Shown one piece after another: positions 55,401 through 63,884 of a stretch of DNA of 64,000 nucleotides. The stretch's first letter is position 1. Every line of letters starts with the position of its first letter. The notes beneath the pieces are model-generated. The model ran no database searches. It was not told where the DNA came from and saw only the letters and a list, made by a program, of their open reading frames with translations. Source of the stretch: Sediminibacter sp. Hel_I_10 (lineage in GTDB: Bacteria > Bacteroidota > Bacteroidia > Flavobacteriales > Flavobacteriaceae); NCBI RefSeq assembly GCF_000688335.1, contig NZ_JHZX01000001.1, positions 3,844,001 to 3,908,000 on the forward strand. The letters are read 5' to 3'. A program made the position numbers and the translations under genes.

Positions 55401-58142
55401 ATCTGAAATATCCTCAAAAACAGGAACCGTATTGATATATACCGGAAGCTCTACTATAGAAAAACATCCTGTAGTTTGATTTTCTACCCGCACATAAATA
55501 ATTTGGGTGTTAGAATTATATGAACTAGGAAGGGGTATCGCAAGTTCGTCATTAACCGCTTGGTCGTTGGTTTCATGAAAACTGATCTCGAGGTTAGTGG
55601 TGGAACTTACTATTTCTGAAATTTTAGCGTTAAGGTTAATAAAAGCAAACCCATCTTGATCACTGTCACATATAATAATATCTGTAGGAACGCTAGTAAT
55701 AGTAGCAGGGTAAACGTTAATTGTAATAGGAGCAACATCAAAGCATGAGGTTTGAGTATTTGTAACTCTTACATAAAACTGTTGCGGGTTAATGGTATTT
55801 GTAAAATTATTGTTTAAGCGATTCTCGTCATTTAAGGCGTCATCTTCGTTTCTATAATATACTACGAAAGGATTAGAAATACCTTGACTCACATAACTAT
55901 TAAAAGAATTGAGAAATATCGTTGTAAAGCCATCGGTGTCATCATCACAGTAATCGACGGTGCCCAAAGGTTGAATTTCTATTGTAGGATTAATTACCAA
56001 ATATGTTGAAACAAAAGTGGTGCAAGACCCAATTTGCGCCGTAATAAAAATCTCTTTTGGGCTAGAACTCACTTCAAACGGAACCGATATATCCAAAGGG
56101 TTTGAGCCATTGGTTTGATCTGTTTCATTGTCATAATAAGTTAAAGTAAAATCATCAAAACCATTCAAAACTTGCTCTTCAACTTCGACCAGATCAAATT
56201 CAGCAATTCCGTCTCCAGAGGCGTCATCGCAAACAAAGTTATCACTCAAATCTAAACCCGTTTCGGCTAAGTTGGTATGAAGTTCAATTGGAGCAATTGC
56301 CGGACAGCCAGCATTTGGATCAACCACCCTAATATAAACGGTTTGAAAATTGGCTACAGTATTTTGATAAGTAGAAATACTTGTAATGGGATTAGCACCA
56401 GTTTGAGCAGCAGCCATAGTTTGATGAAAACTGACATCAACACCTGTTACACCCTGCAATACGTCATTAACTATGGTGTTTAATGCAAAAACCGCAAATC
56501 CATTACCGCTAGTGTCACATGCATTGATATAATGTGTTGTATTCACATCAATATTTGGTATTTCTAAAACCGTAATATCAAAAGATGTTATATTAGAACA
56601 TCCTGTTTCTGGGTCACGAACATTAATATATAATGTTTCGTTTGGAAGCGTATTGGTATATGGTTGATTCACTTGATTTGTTGCATTGATCGCTTGATTC
56701 AAGGTTCTGTGATAGCTTACTAAGAGTGCATCATTACCATTGGTCACTTCTAGAGTTGTGTTTTGCAGATTGATGGAGGTGCTACCATCTGACGCGCCAG
56801 TATCACAAAGCGTAATATCTGAAACAGTACCTATGGCAGGCAAAGGCTTCACAATGAGATCAAAATTTGAAAAAGACACACAGCCATTGTCAATATCCTC
56901 AATTCTTACAAAAACGTTTTGAGGATTTGAGGTGTTGTCATAGAGAGTAGGGAGCGCTCCAGTATTATTTTCAGCACCGTTTAGAGTAGTATGGTAGGAG
57001 ATATTATAATTAGAACCTGGAGGCACGATAGCAAGCACATCGGTATCTTTTTCTGAAAAGTCAAATGTCGTACTGAAGTCTTCAGTTTGGTCATCACAGA
57101 GTTCATAATTAGGGATGGGCTCTGCCGTTTGGGCACTAGACAATACAACCTCTATAAAATCCGAAATCACACAAGTACTGCCATCAAATTGTATGCTGAT
57201 TTCAACTCTGTAGGTTCCCGAAGTATCTACATTTAATGTTGGAGCATTTTCACCAGCAATAAGATTGTCATTAATGAACCAAGAGTAGGCTGCAACTGCA
57301 TTACCTATGTCTGCATTTAATACTGCCGAATCTGCACAAGTCGAAATATCTTCACCTAAATCTACAGAAGCTTCTGTTGTGTCACTTTGTATAAAAACTG
57401 CGGAATCATAAAAACGATCTTCATTATCTGCAATTATAAATTTAATGGTGTAATTAACGTTTGGCTGAATTGAAGCAACAGCAGAAAGCACCGTGGTACG
57501 CCCATTAAAATTAGTATCACCAAGACCATAACCCTCAAAATACTCGGGATAAGAGGCATCACAATAGCCGAAAATCTCATCGTGAATATTAGTGGTGTTT
57601 ACGGGTAAAGAAGTTCCTGGAACTGTAGCAATATTAACAAAAGGATCGGTTGTTCCAGCCTCTTTGATTAAGATAGCGAAGGTATCAGAATAGTTACAAG
57701 GATTGACTCCAAAATATTCTTCTGAAGCTAAGATGTAATTAAAGGTAACTTCATTACTAATCGAGGCAAAGTCAAACTGAATGGATGTTGCATTTAAAGT
57801 TTCAGAAACACCGAAAATATTTTCTAGATCTGGATCTGTCAACCAATTATCTTCACCTTCGTCTAAGGGTAACGGGATTTCTGTATTTCCTGCAGAAATC
57901 ACGTTTCCTGTAGATAAAACGATGCCTTCATCAAACGGAAATTCAGAACTTCCTCTTTGAAATAAGCCATAACTGTTTATGTTATTGACGCTACCATTAA
58001 TTACAGAGGACACATTTGATACATCTACACAGCCTTGCCCTAGTGTATTGTTCACCAAATTACTCAAAGGCAAATTGGTTGACGTACTTATCTTCTGTGC
58101 GTAAATCACTGAGCTAAGCGTCACTAAAATTGACAGTAGCAA
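52488..58142 (-). CDS. giant T9SS-exported repeat protein 2
   Basis: An 1884-residue paralog of the previous protein, collinear with it: choice-of-anchor L domain (QGCVDVSNVSSVING, LASEEYFGVNPCNYSDTFAILI), Ig-like domain, 14 repeats, Ig-like domains and a type B sorting domain (FMTPNGDSRFDTWHITGVE). The TTG at 58142 gives a signal without a basic N-region. Upstream in frame, the codons ATT AGA TAT AAA GAT TTA (from 58160) align with the ATG AGA GAC TAT start of paralog 1, so the natural start is probably ATT at 58160 (IRYKDLLLLSILVTLSSVIYAQ), six codons longer. Repeats 9-11 resemble repeats 12-14, an internal block duplication. It lies 164 bases before paralog 1 on the transcript. Confidence 0.87.
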   Translation of the reverse strand: MLLSILVTLSSVIYAQKISTSTNLPLSNLVNNTLGQGCVDVSNVSSVINGSVNNINSYGLFQRGSSEFPFDEGIVLSTGNVISAGNTEIPLPLDEGEDNWLTDPDLENIFGVSETLNATSIQFDFASISNEVTFNYILASEEYFGVNPCNYSDTFAILIKEAGTTDPFVNIATVPGTSLPVNTTNIHDEIFGYCDASYPEYFEGYGLGDTNFNGRTTVLSAVASIQPNVNYTIKFIIADNEDRFYDSAVFIQSDTTEASVDLGEDISTCADSAVLNADIGNAVAAYSWFINDNLIAGENAPTLNVDTSGTYRVEISIQFDGSTCVISDFIEVVLSSAQTAEPIPNYELCDDQTEDFSTTFDFSEKDTDVLAIVPPGSNYNISYHTTLNGAENNTGALPTLYDNTSNPQNVFVRIEDIDNGCVSFSNFDLIVKPLPAIGTVSDITLCDTGASDGSTSINLQNTTLEVTNGNDALLVSYHRTLNQAINATNQVNQPYTNTLPNETLYINVRDPETGCSNITSFDITVLEIPNIDVNTTHYINACDTSGNGFAVFALNTIVNDVLQGVTGVDVSFHQTMAAAQTGANPITSISTYQNTVANFQTVYIRVVDPNAGCPAIAPIELHTNLAETGLDLSDNFVCDDASGDGIAEFDLVEVEEQVLNGFDDFTLTYYDNETDQTNGSNPLDISVPFEVSSSPKEIFITAQIGSCTTFVSTYLVINPTIEIQPLGTVDYCDDDTDGFTTIFLNSFNSYVSQGISNPFVVYYRNEDDALNDENRLNNNFTNTINPQQFYVRVTNTQTSCFDVAPITINVYPATITSVPTDIIICDSDQDGFAFINLNAKISEIVSSTTNLEISFHETNDQAVNDELAIPLPSSYNSNTQIIYVRVENQTTGCFSIVELPVYINTVPVFEDISDFENCEEDGTVVSEFFFYLKDEDILNGQDNKDVLYFESEQDAIDRVNIIDKFSGYTNISVPQTIYVRVESLNDPSCFGISEFDLAIGFLPDFNQPTDIFLCDDISNDGEVTIDLNDKYQEIIAGISENLNISFYTKYSDALTSINEVSGSYTNTNNPQQVFAKIDDGTNCFSIVDFVINVIPAPDVSPFSDLVICDDNYDETAVFNITDAEVEITDVRIEDIEVTYHYSFTGAENDSDIIANTTNFTNTSNPQTVFIKVNDILSNCNVILPINLVVDTPPALTNLQVYNGCDIEEGFIDLSDINSSLTDTTNNTNFSYYFSEADAQSETGALDTIYYYTSLNLMLYARLENQTTGCYIIKEFELILNPLPDVVMPDSLRACDDPSNDDITLFDLSNQSNIILGTQNPNNFTVTYYETEINAENGTNVLDPNYNGQHLQTIYAIIENNTTGCFNTTQFDLLINDHPETPSVIMICDTDYDGLTTLDITQVESQLYPVSNPNDIITYFESLEDLNADTNQIQTPTNYSNNVNPQPIFVKVFNIEYNCFTYVNFFVDVNLPPAINLLDTYDICENLEQNTLLSGFNPILLQQNTNVLINYFASEADAMSQVDALDDVYFYQSNFDQLYVRVEFSTTNCFYIHPFNLKVNPLPIANEPPKMEICDDNFDGLYNFDFTQQDTFVLNGQNPSDYFISYYGSLESADEGTNALPETYEASSFEIVYVRIENIETNCFSVTQFMTVVRPKPYVDIPEQVICLNDLPLLVSAETNNPDHTYLWSTNQTTAEIEIDQTGTYSVTVTSSFGCTTTSVFEVSESESASIDFTETIDFSDPNNVTVTISGIGNYLYQINNLAPQTSNVLENVPLGNNTITVIDQNGCASVSKDIVIIDTPKFMTPNGDSRFDTWHITGVERLPGTIVYIFDRYGKLLKTLSSSSAGWNGTYNGKLMPAADYWYVAVVKDGSDEFEVRGHFALRY

Positions 58143-58226
58143 TAAATCTTTATATCTAATATTTGATAGAACGATGGCGAAATGGGATTATGTATTTTTA
58201 AGTTTCATCAACCTTTGATAATCTTG

Positions 58227-58234
58227 CAAAAATA
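58227..58234 (-). promoter_or_regulatory. -7 box upstream of giant protein 2
   Basis: On the minus strand TATTTTTGC fits TAnnTTTG, 67-85 bases before the candidate starts. It suggests that the second giant gene can be transcribed on its own. The -33 box is weak. Confidence 0.35.
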
Positions 58235-58312
58235 AATAAAAAAGGGTTATGATCACGTTTCTCAAGCAAAACTCATACAATAGTCTGTTAAAATTCAGAA
58301 TTTTAGCCACCA

Positions 58313-61300
58313 TTAGCGTCTAATGGTGAAGTGACCTTGAGCCTCAAATTCTATAGTTCCTTTTTTCACCTGAGCAACCCACCAATAATCTGATGATGGC
58401 ATATCTTGACCATTATAGGTACCATCCCAACCTTCAGAAGAAGAAGACAATTGCTTTAATAATTTGCCATAGCGATCGTAGATGTAAACGATAGTACCAG
58501 GCAGGGTCTCAACTCCCGTAATATGCCAAGTATCGAAATATTGATCACCATTAGGGGTCATAAACTTGGGAGCATCAATCACCAAGATCTCTTTGGTAAT
58601 TTCAGAACAACCGTTAAGATCAATCACGGTTAATGTGTGATATCCTAGTGGGACACTTTCGAAGAAGTTAGATTCTTGTGGCTCATCATCATCTATTTGA
58701 TATAAATAATTACCAATACCACTCACCGTAACGGTAACATTGTTTGGATCTGAGAAATCAATAACTTCTGTAAATTCAATATTTGCAGCCTCAGACTCTG
58801 ACACTGAAAATACTCTAATAGTCTCACAACCAAAAGCAGTAGTCACTTTTACAGAGTAGGTGCCCACTTCTGTAATTTCAATTTCTGGAGTGGTCTCATT
58901 GGTTGACCATAAATAGGTATCACCTGTAAAGTTAGTATTTGCACTCACCACCAATGGTAGATTATCTAAACAAATTACCTGATCTTGAATGTCTACAATG
59001 GCTTTAGGATGCACAAAAATAGTGAACTGGGTAATGTCATAACAGCCCGTAATATCGTTCTCAACTCTAGCGTAGATCACATCATTGTCCATTGCCTCGT
59101 AAGTTGGGTTTACTCTATTCACATCATCTTGAGCAAATACCAAATCATTATAATACGTTACCGTAAAATCATTAGGATCTTGAGTTCCCAATATTTGGGC
59201 CTCTTGCTGGGTCAAATCAAAGACAAGGAAACCATCAAAATCATCATCACAAGTTTCTAAGTCAGTAGGTTGATTTGCTATCGGTAATGGATTCACTTTC
59301 AAATTAAAGTCATGGATTATAAAACAACCCGTTGTTGAAAACTGAACTCTTGCCACCAATACATCATTTGATGTTTGATAATTATAGTTGTTATCTAATG
59401 CATTAGACTGATCTCGAGCGTCTTCTTCCGAAGCATAATAAGTTACAACTACATTCTCTGTTTGTATCAACAAAGCATCATTAATGGCTGTAAGATCTGT
59501 AATGGCATCTGCATTATCACAAATTTGAAAATTATTGATAAAATTAATAGCAGGAGGAAGGTTCACGTTTAACTCTAGAGGAACCGTAACAAAACAATTT
59601 GATATGGTATTAGCCACTCTTACAAAAACCGTCTGTGGATTAGATAAATTGGTGTAGTTTGAAGTATTTGTAATTTCATCTTCCTCTAAAACAGCATCTG
59701 CCTCAGACTCGTAGTAAGCAATATCAATATTGTCTTGTCTTACATCTAAAATATCAAATTCTGATAGTGTTAAATCAAATTGAGCAATACCATCATAATC
59801 GACATCACATTGATCAAGACCTTCTGGTATGTTGACATCTGGAGCAGCAATAACACTCAATACAAATGAGGTATAAGACTCACAGATAGATCCGTTATTG
59901 ATTCTAGCATAAATTTGCTGAGGATTCACAGTGTTTTCAAAAGTCATAGGTATGGCATCCACATTGTTGATGGCATCGAGTTCTGAAGTATGAAAGGTCA
60001 CGTCTTCAATGTCTGAAATACCATTCGTGATTTCGCCCATTTGAATGCTCAGATCAAAAACCACGCTTCCATCATTTGAAATATCGTCACAAACAAATAT
60101 GTCTGTAGCTTCATTGAATTCGGGATTAGTTCCTACTCTTATAGTAAAAGAGGCTGTAGTGTAACAGGTTGCATCGGTAATGTTTTCTACACGTACATAA
60201 ATGGTTTGTGGATTAGACAGGTTTTCATAAACTTGAGTTTTGTCTATAGCATCAACATCGTTCTCTGCGTTTTGTGCATTTTCGTAATAAAATACTTGTT
60301 TACCACTTTGCCCTCCTAAGATATCAGCATCTTGGGATTGGAAAATAAATTCTCCAAATCCGTCATCGCCTTCCTCACAAAATTTATAGACGCTAATTGG
60401 GTTTATTACAGGTAAGGTGTTCACAATAATATCTAAATTCTCTAAACTGTAACAACCAGTGTTGGTATTTTCAACACGTATGGTGATCACTTGCGTCATG
60501 GCGCTAAAGAAAGAAGGATTTGAAATGGCGTTGGTTCCAGCTTCACCATCAGAAACACTCGTGTGAAATGTGACGTTTCTATTGGTGGTATCACTAATAA
60601 CTTCTGAAATTTTAGCATTTAAGTTTACAACAGCAATCCCATCTTGATCTTGATCACAAATGATAATACCTTCTGGAGCTTCGGAAATTGGAGCTTCTAA
60701 TACCGTAATTTCAAAAGATTGAACTGAAGCACACCCAGTTTCGTTTAATCTAGCTCTATAATAAAACACCTGTGGATTTGTGGTATTGGTGTAATTAGAA
60801 GGAACAGCTCCCGAATTATTATTGGCATCGTCTTCATCAGTGAAGTATTTTACATTAAATCCAGGCTCACCGTTAGTGATCGCGCTATTAAATTGGTTTA
60901 AATTCAATGCTGTAAAACCATCTTGATCTTCATCACAAACAATTTGAGAGCCAATCGATTCCACTTCAATAACGGGATAGATAATCAGTTCGATTTCGGC
61001 AATTTCAGTACAGATTGGACTTGTTAAAGTAATGTAAAGCGTTTGTGGATTAGAACTTGGAACAAATTCTACATTTTGACTTAGCGCTCCAACACCGTTA
61101 CTTTGATTTTCTAAAGACGTATAAAAGTCAATGGTAACATCTTCTAAATTGTTAATGATATCTAAGGCGATATTTGCAAGGTCAAAACCTTCAATACCGT
61201 CATTCCCTTCATCACACAAAGAAAATTCTTTAATATCTGTACCAGTTAATAACAGATTGGTGTGAATTTCAATTGAGGTCACAGAAGCACATCCCGTTTC

Positions 61301-63136
61301 ATTATCTACCACGCGAATATATACTTCACCTTCCTCAGCTTGCGGATTAGTGTAAGCTGTTTCATCTAAAATAGGATTAATGCCTTCGTTAGCATCTAAA
61401 GCCGTTTCATGAAATGTAACGGTTACTCCAGTCAAGCCGTCTAAAACATCTGCTGTAATTTGGGTTAAATCAAATTCAGCAAAACCATTATGATCTTGAT
61501 CACAAGCATCGATGATATGCGGACCAATATTGATTACAGGTTTGTTAAGTACATCTATAGTAAGAGTGGTGGTTGAAGAGCAACCTGTAACCACATCAGT
61601 TACTCGAACATATACCTGCTCATTGCCATTACTATTCACATAGGGTAATGGTATTGCGTTCTGGCCATTTTCAGCATCATCAAGATCTAAATAATAGGTA
61701 ACGCCTAAATCTGGATTTCCGTTGGTGATTTCCTCATCTTTTTCTGAAAGATCAATAATGGTCGCTCCATCGTCTGCAATATCTGCGCAAGCAATTAAAA
61801 TAGTTGGAGGCGTTACCTCAGGAAGTTCGTTTACAATTAAATTGAATTCAGTATAGGCTAAACAACCGTTAATTTCGTCTTCAATTCTCACAAAAATAGT
61901 TTGAGGATTTGACGTGTTCTGAATAGGTGCCGTAATTGCACCAGAATTATTTTGAGCGCTAGTGGCACTATAGTGATAAGAAATTAGATAACTTGAATCT
62001 GGCACAGCATCTAAGGCCTCATTGGTTTTTACGGTAAGATCAAAAGTTTCGGTGCCATCAGCATTAGCATCACATAATTGATAATCGGTTATGGCATCTG
62101 CAGATTGGGTAGCACTTAAGGTAACTTCTACGCTATCTTCTATGGTACAATTAGAGCCCGCTAAAGGAATTGAAATTTCTAATTTATAAATTCCAGATTG
62201 ATTTACAGTTAATTGTGGTGTATGTGCTCCAGGGATAAGCTCATCATTCATATACCAAGAATAAACGGCTTGCGGGTTGGCGATGTCGCCTTCTAAAGAG
62301 ACTTCACTGGCACAGGTTTGTATGTCTGAGCCCAAATTAACTTCAGAGTTAAAGCTATTGCCCTCTATAAATACTGCTGAATCGTAATTTTGATCGGTTT
62401 GATCAGCAATCACTAGTTTGATACTATATTGTACATACGGCGTAATGTCTGCCGTTGCTGTCAAAACTTTCGTACGTCCGTTATAGTTGGTGTCTCCTAC
62501 ATTAAACCCTTGAAAATAGTTGGCATTTGAAGCATCACAATACCCTACGATTTCATCGTGAATGGTCTTGGTATTGACCGGTGTGGTCGTATCAGGAATA
62601 ATAGCAATATTTTGATAAGGATCAGAAGTTCCAGCTTCTTTAATCAAAAAAGCAAAACCGTCAGAATATTGACAAGGAAAATTTCCAAAGTATTCTTCGG
62701 AAGCTAAAATATAATTGAACTGCAGTTGGTTGGTTATAGAAATGAAGTCAAATTCAATTGACGTTGCATTTAACGTATTGCTAATGCCTAGAGCCTCTTC
62801 GAGGTCGGCATCTGATAGCCAATCGGTGTTCCCTTCGTTGAGAATGTTATTGTTCTGTGAATTTCCGCCAGACATGGGGTTACCTGTAGACAACATGATG
62901 CCGTTTTCAAAAGGAAAGTTAGAATTTCCATTTTCAAAATAGGCGAAACTGTTAAATCCGTTAACCGAGCCATTAACTTGTGACGCGATGTTTGAAATTT
63001 CAACACAGCCTACAACCAGATTGTTTTCGACAAGCTGATCTACGGTATAAGCGTTGTTAATGTTGATTTGTTGCGCATTGATGGTGTAACCAAAAAGGAA
63101 CGTGAGGGCAATGAGGGTTTTGTAGAAATGTTTCAT
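58313..63136 (-). CDS. giant T9SS-exported repeat protein 3 (three repeats shorter)
   Basis: A 1607-residue paralog with the same order: signal peptide (about 1-21, LTFLFGYTINAQ), choice-of-anchor L (GCVEISNIASQVNG, ILASEEYFGNFPCQYSDGFAFLI), Ig-like domain, 11 repeats, Ig-like domains and type B sorting domain (FMTPNGDQYFDTWHITGVE, ending GHFTIRR). The repeats open with CDQDHNGF, CDEDQDGF, CDQDQDGI, CDVDYDGI and CDDDFDGF in several cases, a DxDxDG calcium-loop-like pattern. It is 277-280 residues shorter than the two others, equal to three repeats. Its tenth and eleventh repeats match repeats 13 and 14 of paralog 1 best. It is the first of the tandem set on the minus strand. An adhesive or matrix role is inferred from the architecture. 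Confidence 0.88.
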   Translation of the reverse strand: MKHFYKTLIALTFLFGYTINAQQININNAYTVDQLVENNLVVGCVEISNIASQVNGSVNGFNSFAYFENGNSNFPFENGIMLSTGNPMSGGNSQNNNILNEGNTDWLSDADLEEALGISNTLNATSIEFDFISITNQLQFNYILASEEYFGNFPCQYSDGFAFLIKEAGTSDPYQNIAIIPDTTTPVNTKTIHDEIVGYCDASNANYFQGFNVGDTNYNGRTKVLTATADITPYVQYSIKLVIADQTDQNYDSAVFIEGNSFNSEVNLGSDIQTCASEVSLEGDIANPQAVYSWYMNDELIPGAHTPQLTVNQSGIYKLEISIPLAGSNCTIEDSVEVTLSATQSADAITDYQLCDANADGTETFDLTVKTNEALDAVPDSSYLISYHYSATSAQNNSGAITAPIQNTSNPQTIFVRIEDEINGCLAYTEFNLIVNELPEVTPPTILIACADIADDGATIIDLSEKDEEITNGNPDLGVTYYLDLDDAENGQNAIPLPYVNSNGNEQVYVRVTDVVTGCSSTTTLTIDVLNKPVINIGPHIIDACDQDHNGFAEFDLTQITADVLDGLTGVTVTFHETALDANEGINPILDETAYTNPQAEEGEVYIRVVDNETGCASVTSIEIHTNLLLTGTDIKEFSLCDEGNDGIEGFDLANIALDIINNLEDVTIDFYTSLENQSNGVGALSQNVEFVPSSNPQTLYITLTSPICTEIAEIELIIYPVIEVESIGSQIVCDEDQDGFTALNLNQFNSAITNGEPGFNVKYFTDEDDANNNSGAVPSNYTNTTNPQVFYYRARLNETGCASVQSFEITVLEAPISEAPEGIIICDQDQDGIAVVNLNAKISEVISDTTNRNVTFHTSVSDGEAGTNAISNPSFFSAMTQVITIRVENTNTGCYSLENLDIIVNTLPVINPISVYKFCEEGDDGFGEFIFQSQDADILGGQSGKQVFYYENAQNAENDVDAIDKTQVYENLSNPQTIYVRVENITDATCYTTASFTIRVGTNPEFNEATDIFVCDDISNDGSVVFDLSIQMGEITNGISDIEDVTFHTSELDAINNVDAIPMTFENTVNPQQIYARINNGSICESYTSFVLSVIAAPDVNIPEGLDQCDVDYDGIAQFDLTLSEFDILDVRQDNIDIAYYESEADAVLEEDEITNTSNYTNLSNPQTVFVRVANTISNCFVTVPLELNVNLPPAINFINNFQICDNADAITDLTAINDALLIQTENVVVTYYASEEDARDQSNALDNNYNYQTSNDVLVARVQFSTTGCFIIHDFNLKVNPLPIANQPTDLETCDDDFDGFLVFDLTQQEAQILGTQDPNDFTVTYYNDLVFAQDDVNRVNPTYEAMDNDVIYARVENDITGCYDITQFTIFVHPKAIVDIQDQVICLDNLPLVVSANTNFTGDTYLWSTNETTPEIEITEVGTYSVKVTTAFGCETIRVFSVSESEAANIEFTEVIDFSDPNNVTVTVSGIGNYLYQIDDDEPQESNFFESVPLGYHTLTVIDLNGCSEITKEILVIDAPKFMTPNGDQYFDTWHITGVETLPGTIVYIYDRYGKLLKQLSSSSEGWDGTYNGQDMPSSDYWWVAQVKKGTIEFEAQGHFTIRR

Positions 63137-63390
63137 CTTTAAGCGGTTAAGTTTATGGTATAAGAAGGGCGTTAGTTTGGGACTTAAAAACCTTCTGTTC
63201 TAATAGTGGGACCAAAGTAATCGATAATTAGACGAAATACAAATAAATACGTTGAAATACATGAATATTTAACGTTTAGACGAAAAATTGTATGGTTTGT
63301 ACTAAAATAATTATTAGAATGAAGCTCGTGATTGATGCTTCAAGTCAAGTCTGACTTACAATTTTCATGCTTTGTTTAGAAAAGCACAAA
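63137..63390. other. intergenic region upstream of the giant genes
   Basis: AT-rich, with no ORF, RNA gene or convincing TAnnTTTG box on the minus strand. The promoter of the giant gene set must be here or further right but was not identified. Confidence 0.35.
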
Positions 63391-63421
63391 AAAAACCAAC
63401 GTTTATTAGTACGTTGGTTTT
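63391..63421 (-). terminator. intrinsic terminator on the minus strand
   Basis: AAAACCAACGT (63392-63402) pairs with ACGTTGGTTTT (63411-63421) around an 8-base loop. On the minus strand eight T follow. It ends a transcript coming from the two small ORFs to the right. Confidence 0.8.
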
Positions 63422-63459
63422 CAGTTCAATTCTAAGATGCTAAAATTAAAATTTAGCAC

Positions 63460-63531
63460 CTAATATTTAAGATTTTCTAGATCGTCATTAACGGTATTTG
63501 ACGTTTTAACGATTTTTTTAAGAGCTTTCAT
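63460..63531 (-). CDS. candidate 23-residue small protein
   Basis: An ATG at 63531 opens a frame of 23 codons ending with TAG (63462-63460): it begins MKALKKIVKTSNT and ends NDDLENLKY. The start is basic and the end acidic, so it may be an amphipathic helix. It lies 39 bases upstream of a good terminator and 29 bases after another small ORF. No family is recognised and chance occurrence cannot be ruled out, but the terminator placement supports a real transcript. Confidence 0.4.
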   Translation of the reverse strand: MKALKKIVKTSNTVNDDLENLKY

Positions 63532-63560
63532 GATATGTTGATTTTGATTGATGAATACGA

Positions 63561-63656
63561 TTACAAACGTGTTCTATAACGACGTTTACTGTTCCATGTA
63601 CTTGTTTTTGTTTGCTCTAATGTTGCTGAAAGTTGATTGTTGTTTAATGTTCTCAT
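63561..63656 (-). CDS. candidate 31-residue small protein
   Basis: An ATG at 63656 opens 31 codons ending with TAA (63563-63561): it begins MRTLNNNQLSATLEQ and ends with a basic tail, KRRYRTRL. It is on the same strand as the 23-residue ORF and just before it. No family recognised. It may be a leader or small secreted/DNA-binding peptide, or the pair may be part of a small RNA. Confidence 0.35.
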   Translation of the reverse strand: MRTLNNNQLSATLEQTKTSTWNSKRRYRTRL

Positions 63657-63869
63657 AATGTTATTGTTTTAAGATTGATGTTTGATGTTCTACAATTAAA
63701 AGACGATTGTTTTCTACAAATGTTACAGAGCGTTAGTTTACTGTTTAGCGTAAGACCATCTAATTTTGATTTTGAAATAAAAAGTATAGGTCAACCCCGA
63801 TCCTTGTTTTTTTTCTAAATAAAACGCTGTTTTAATCTCTCTATTCTTTTTTGAAAGACCGAAATGAGA

Positions 63870-63877
63870 TAACTTTG
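63870..63877 (+). promoter_or_regulatory. -7 box immediately before menD
   Basis: TAACTTTG fits TAnnTTTG only 7 bases before the menD ATG, so the transcript would have almost no leader. A TTG at 63851-63853 lies 16 bases upstream, slightly closer than the usual spacing. Confidence 0.35.
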
Positions 63878-63884
63878 TATCATT

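Noticed and set aside
58985-59260. 91-residue plus-strand ORF inside giant gene 3
   Set aside because: It is antisense to repeat-encoding DNA; the low-complexity Ile-rich product arises from the opposite frame of Asp/Asn-rich repeats.
46660-63136. CRISPR or DNA-level repeat array
   Set aside because: The repetition is at the protein level with a period of about 280 bases and no short identical repeats separated by unique spacers.
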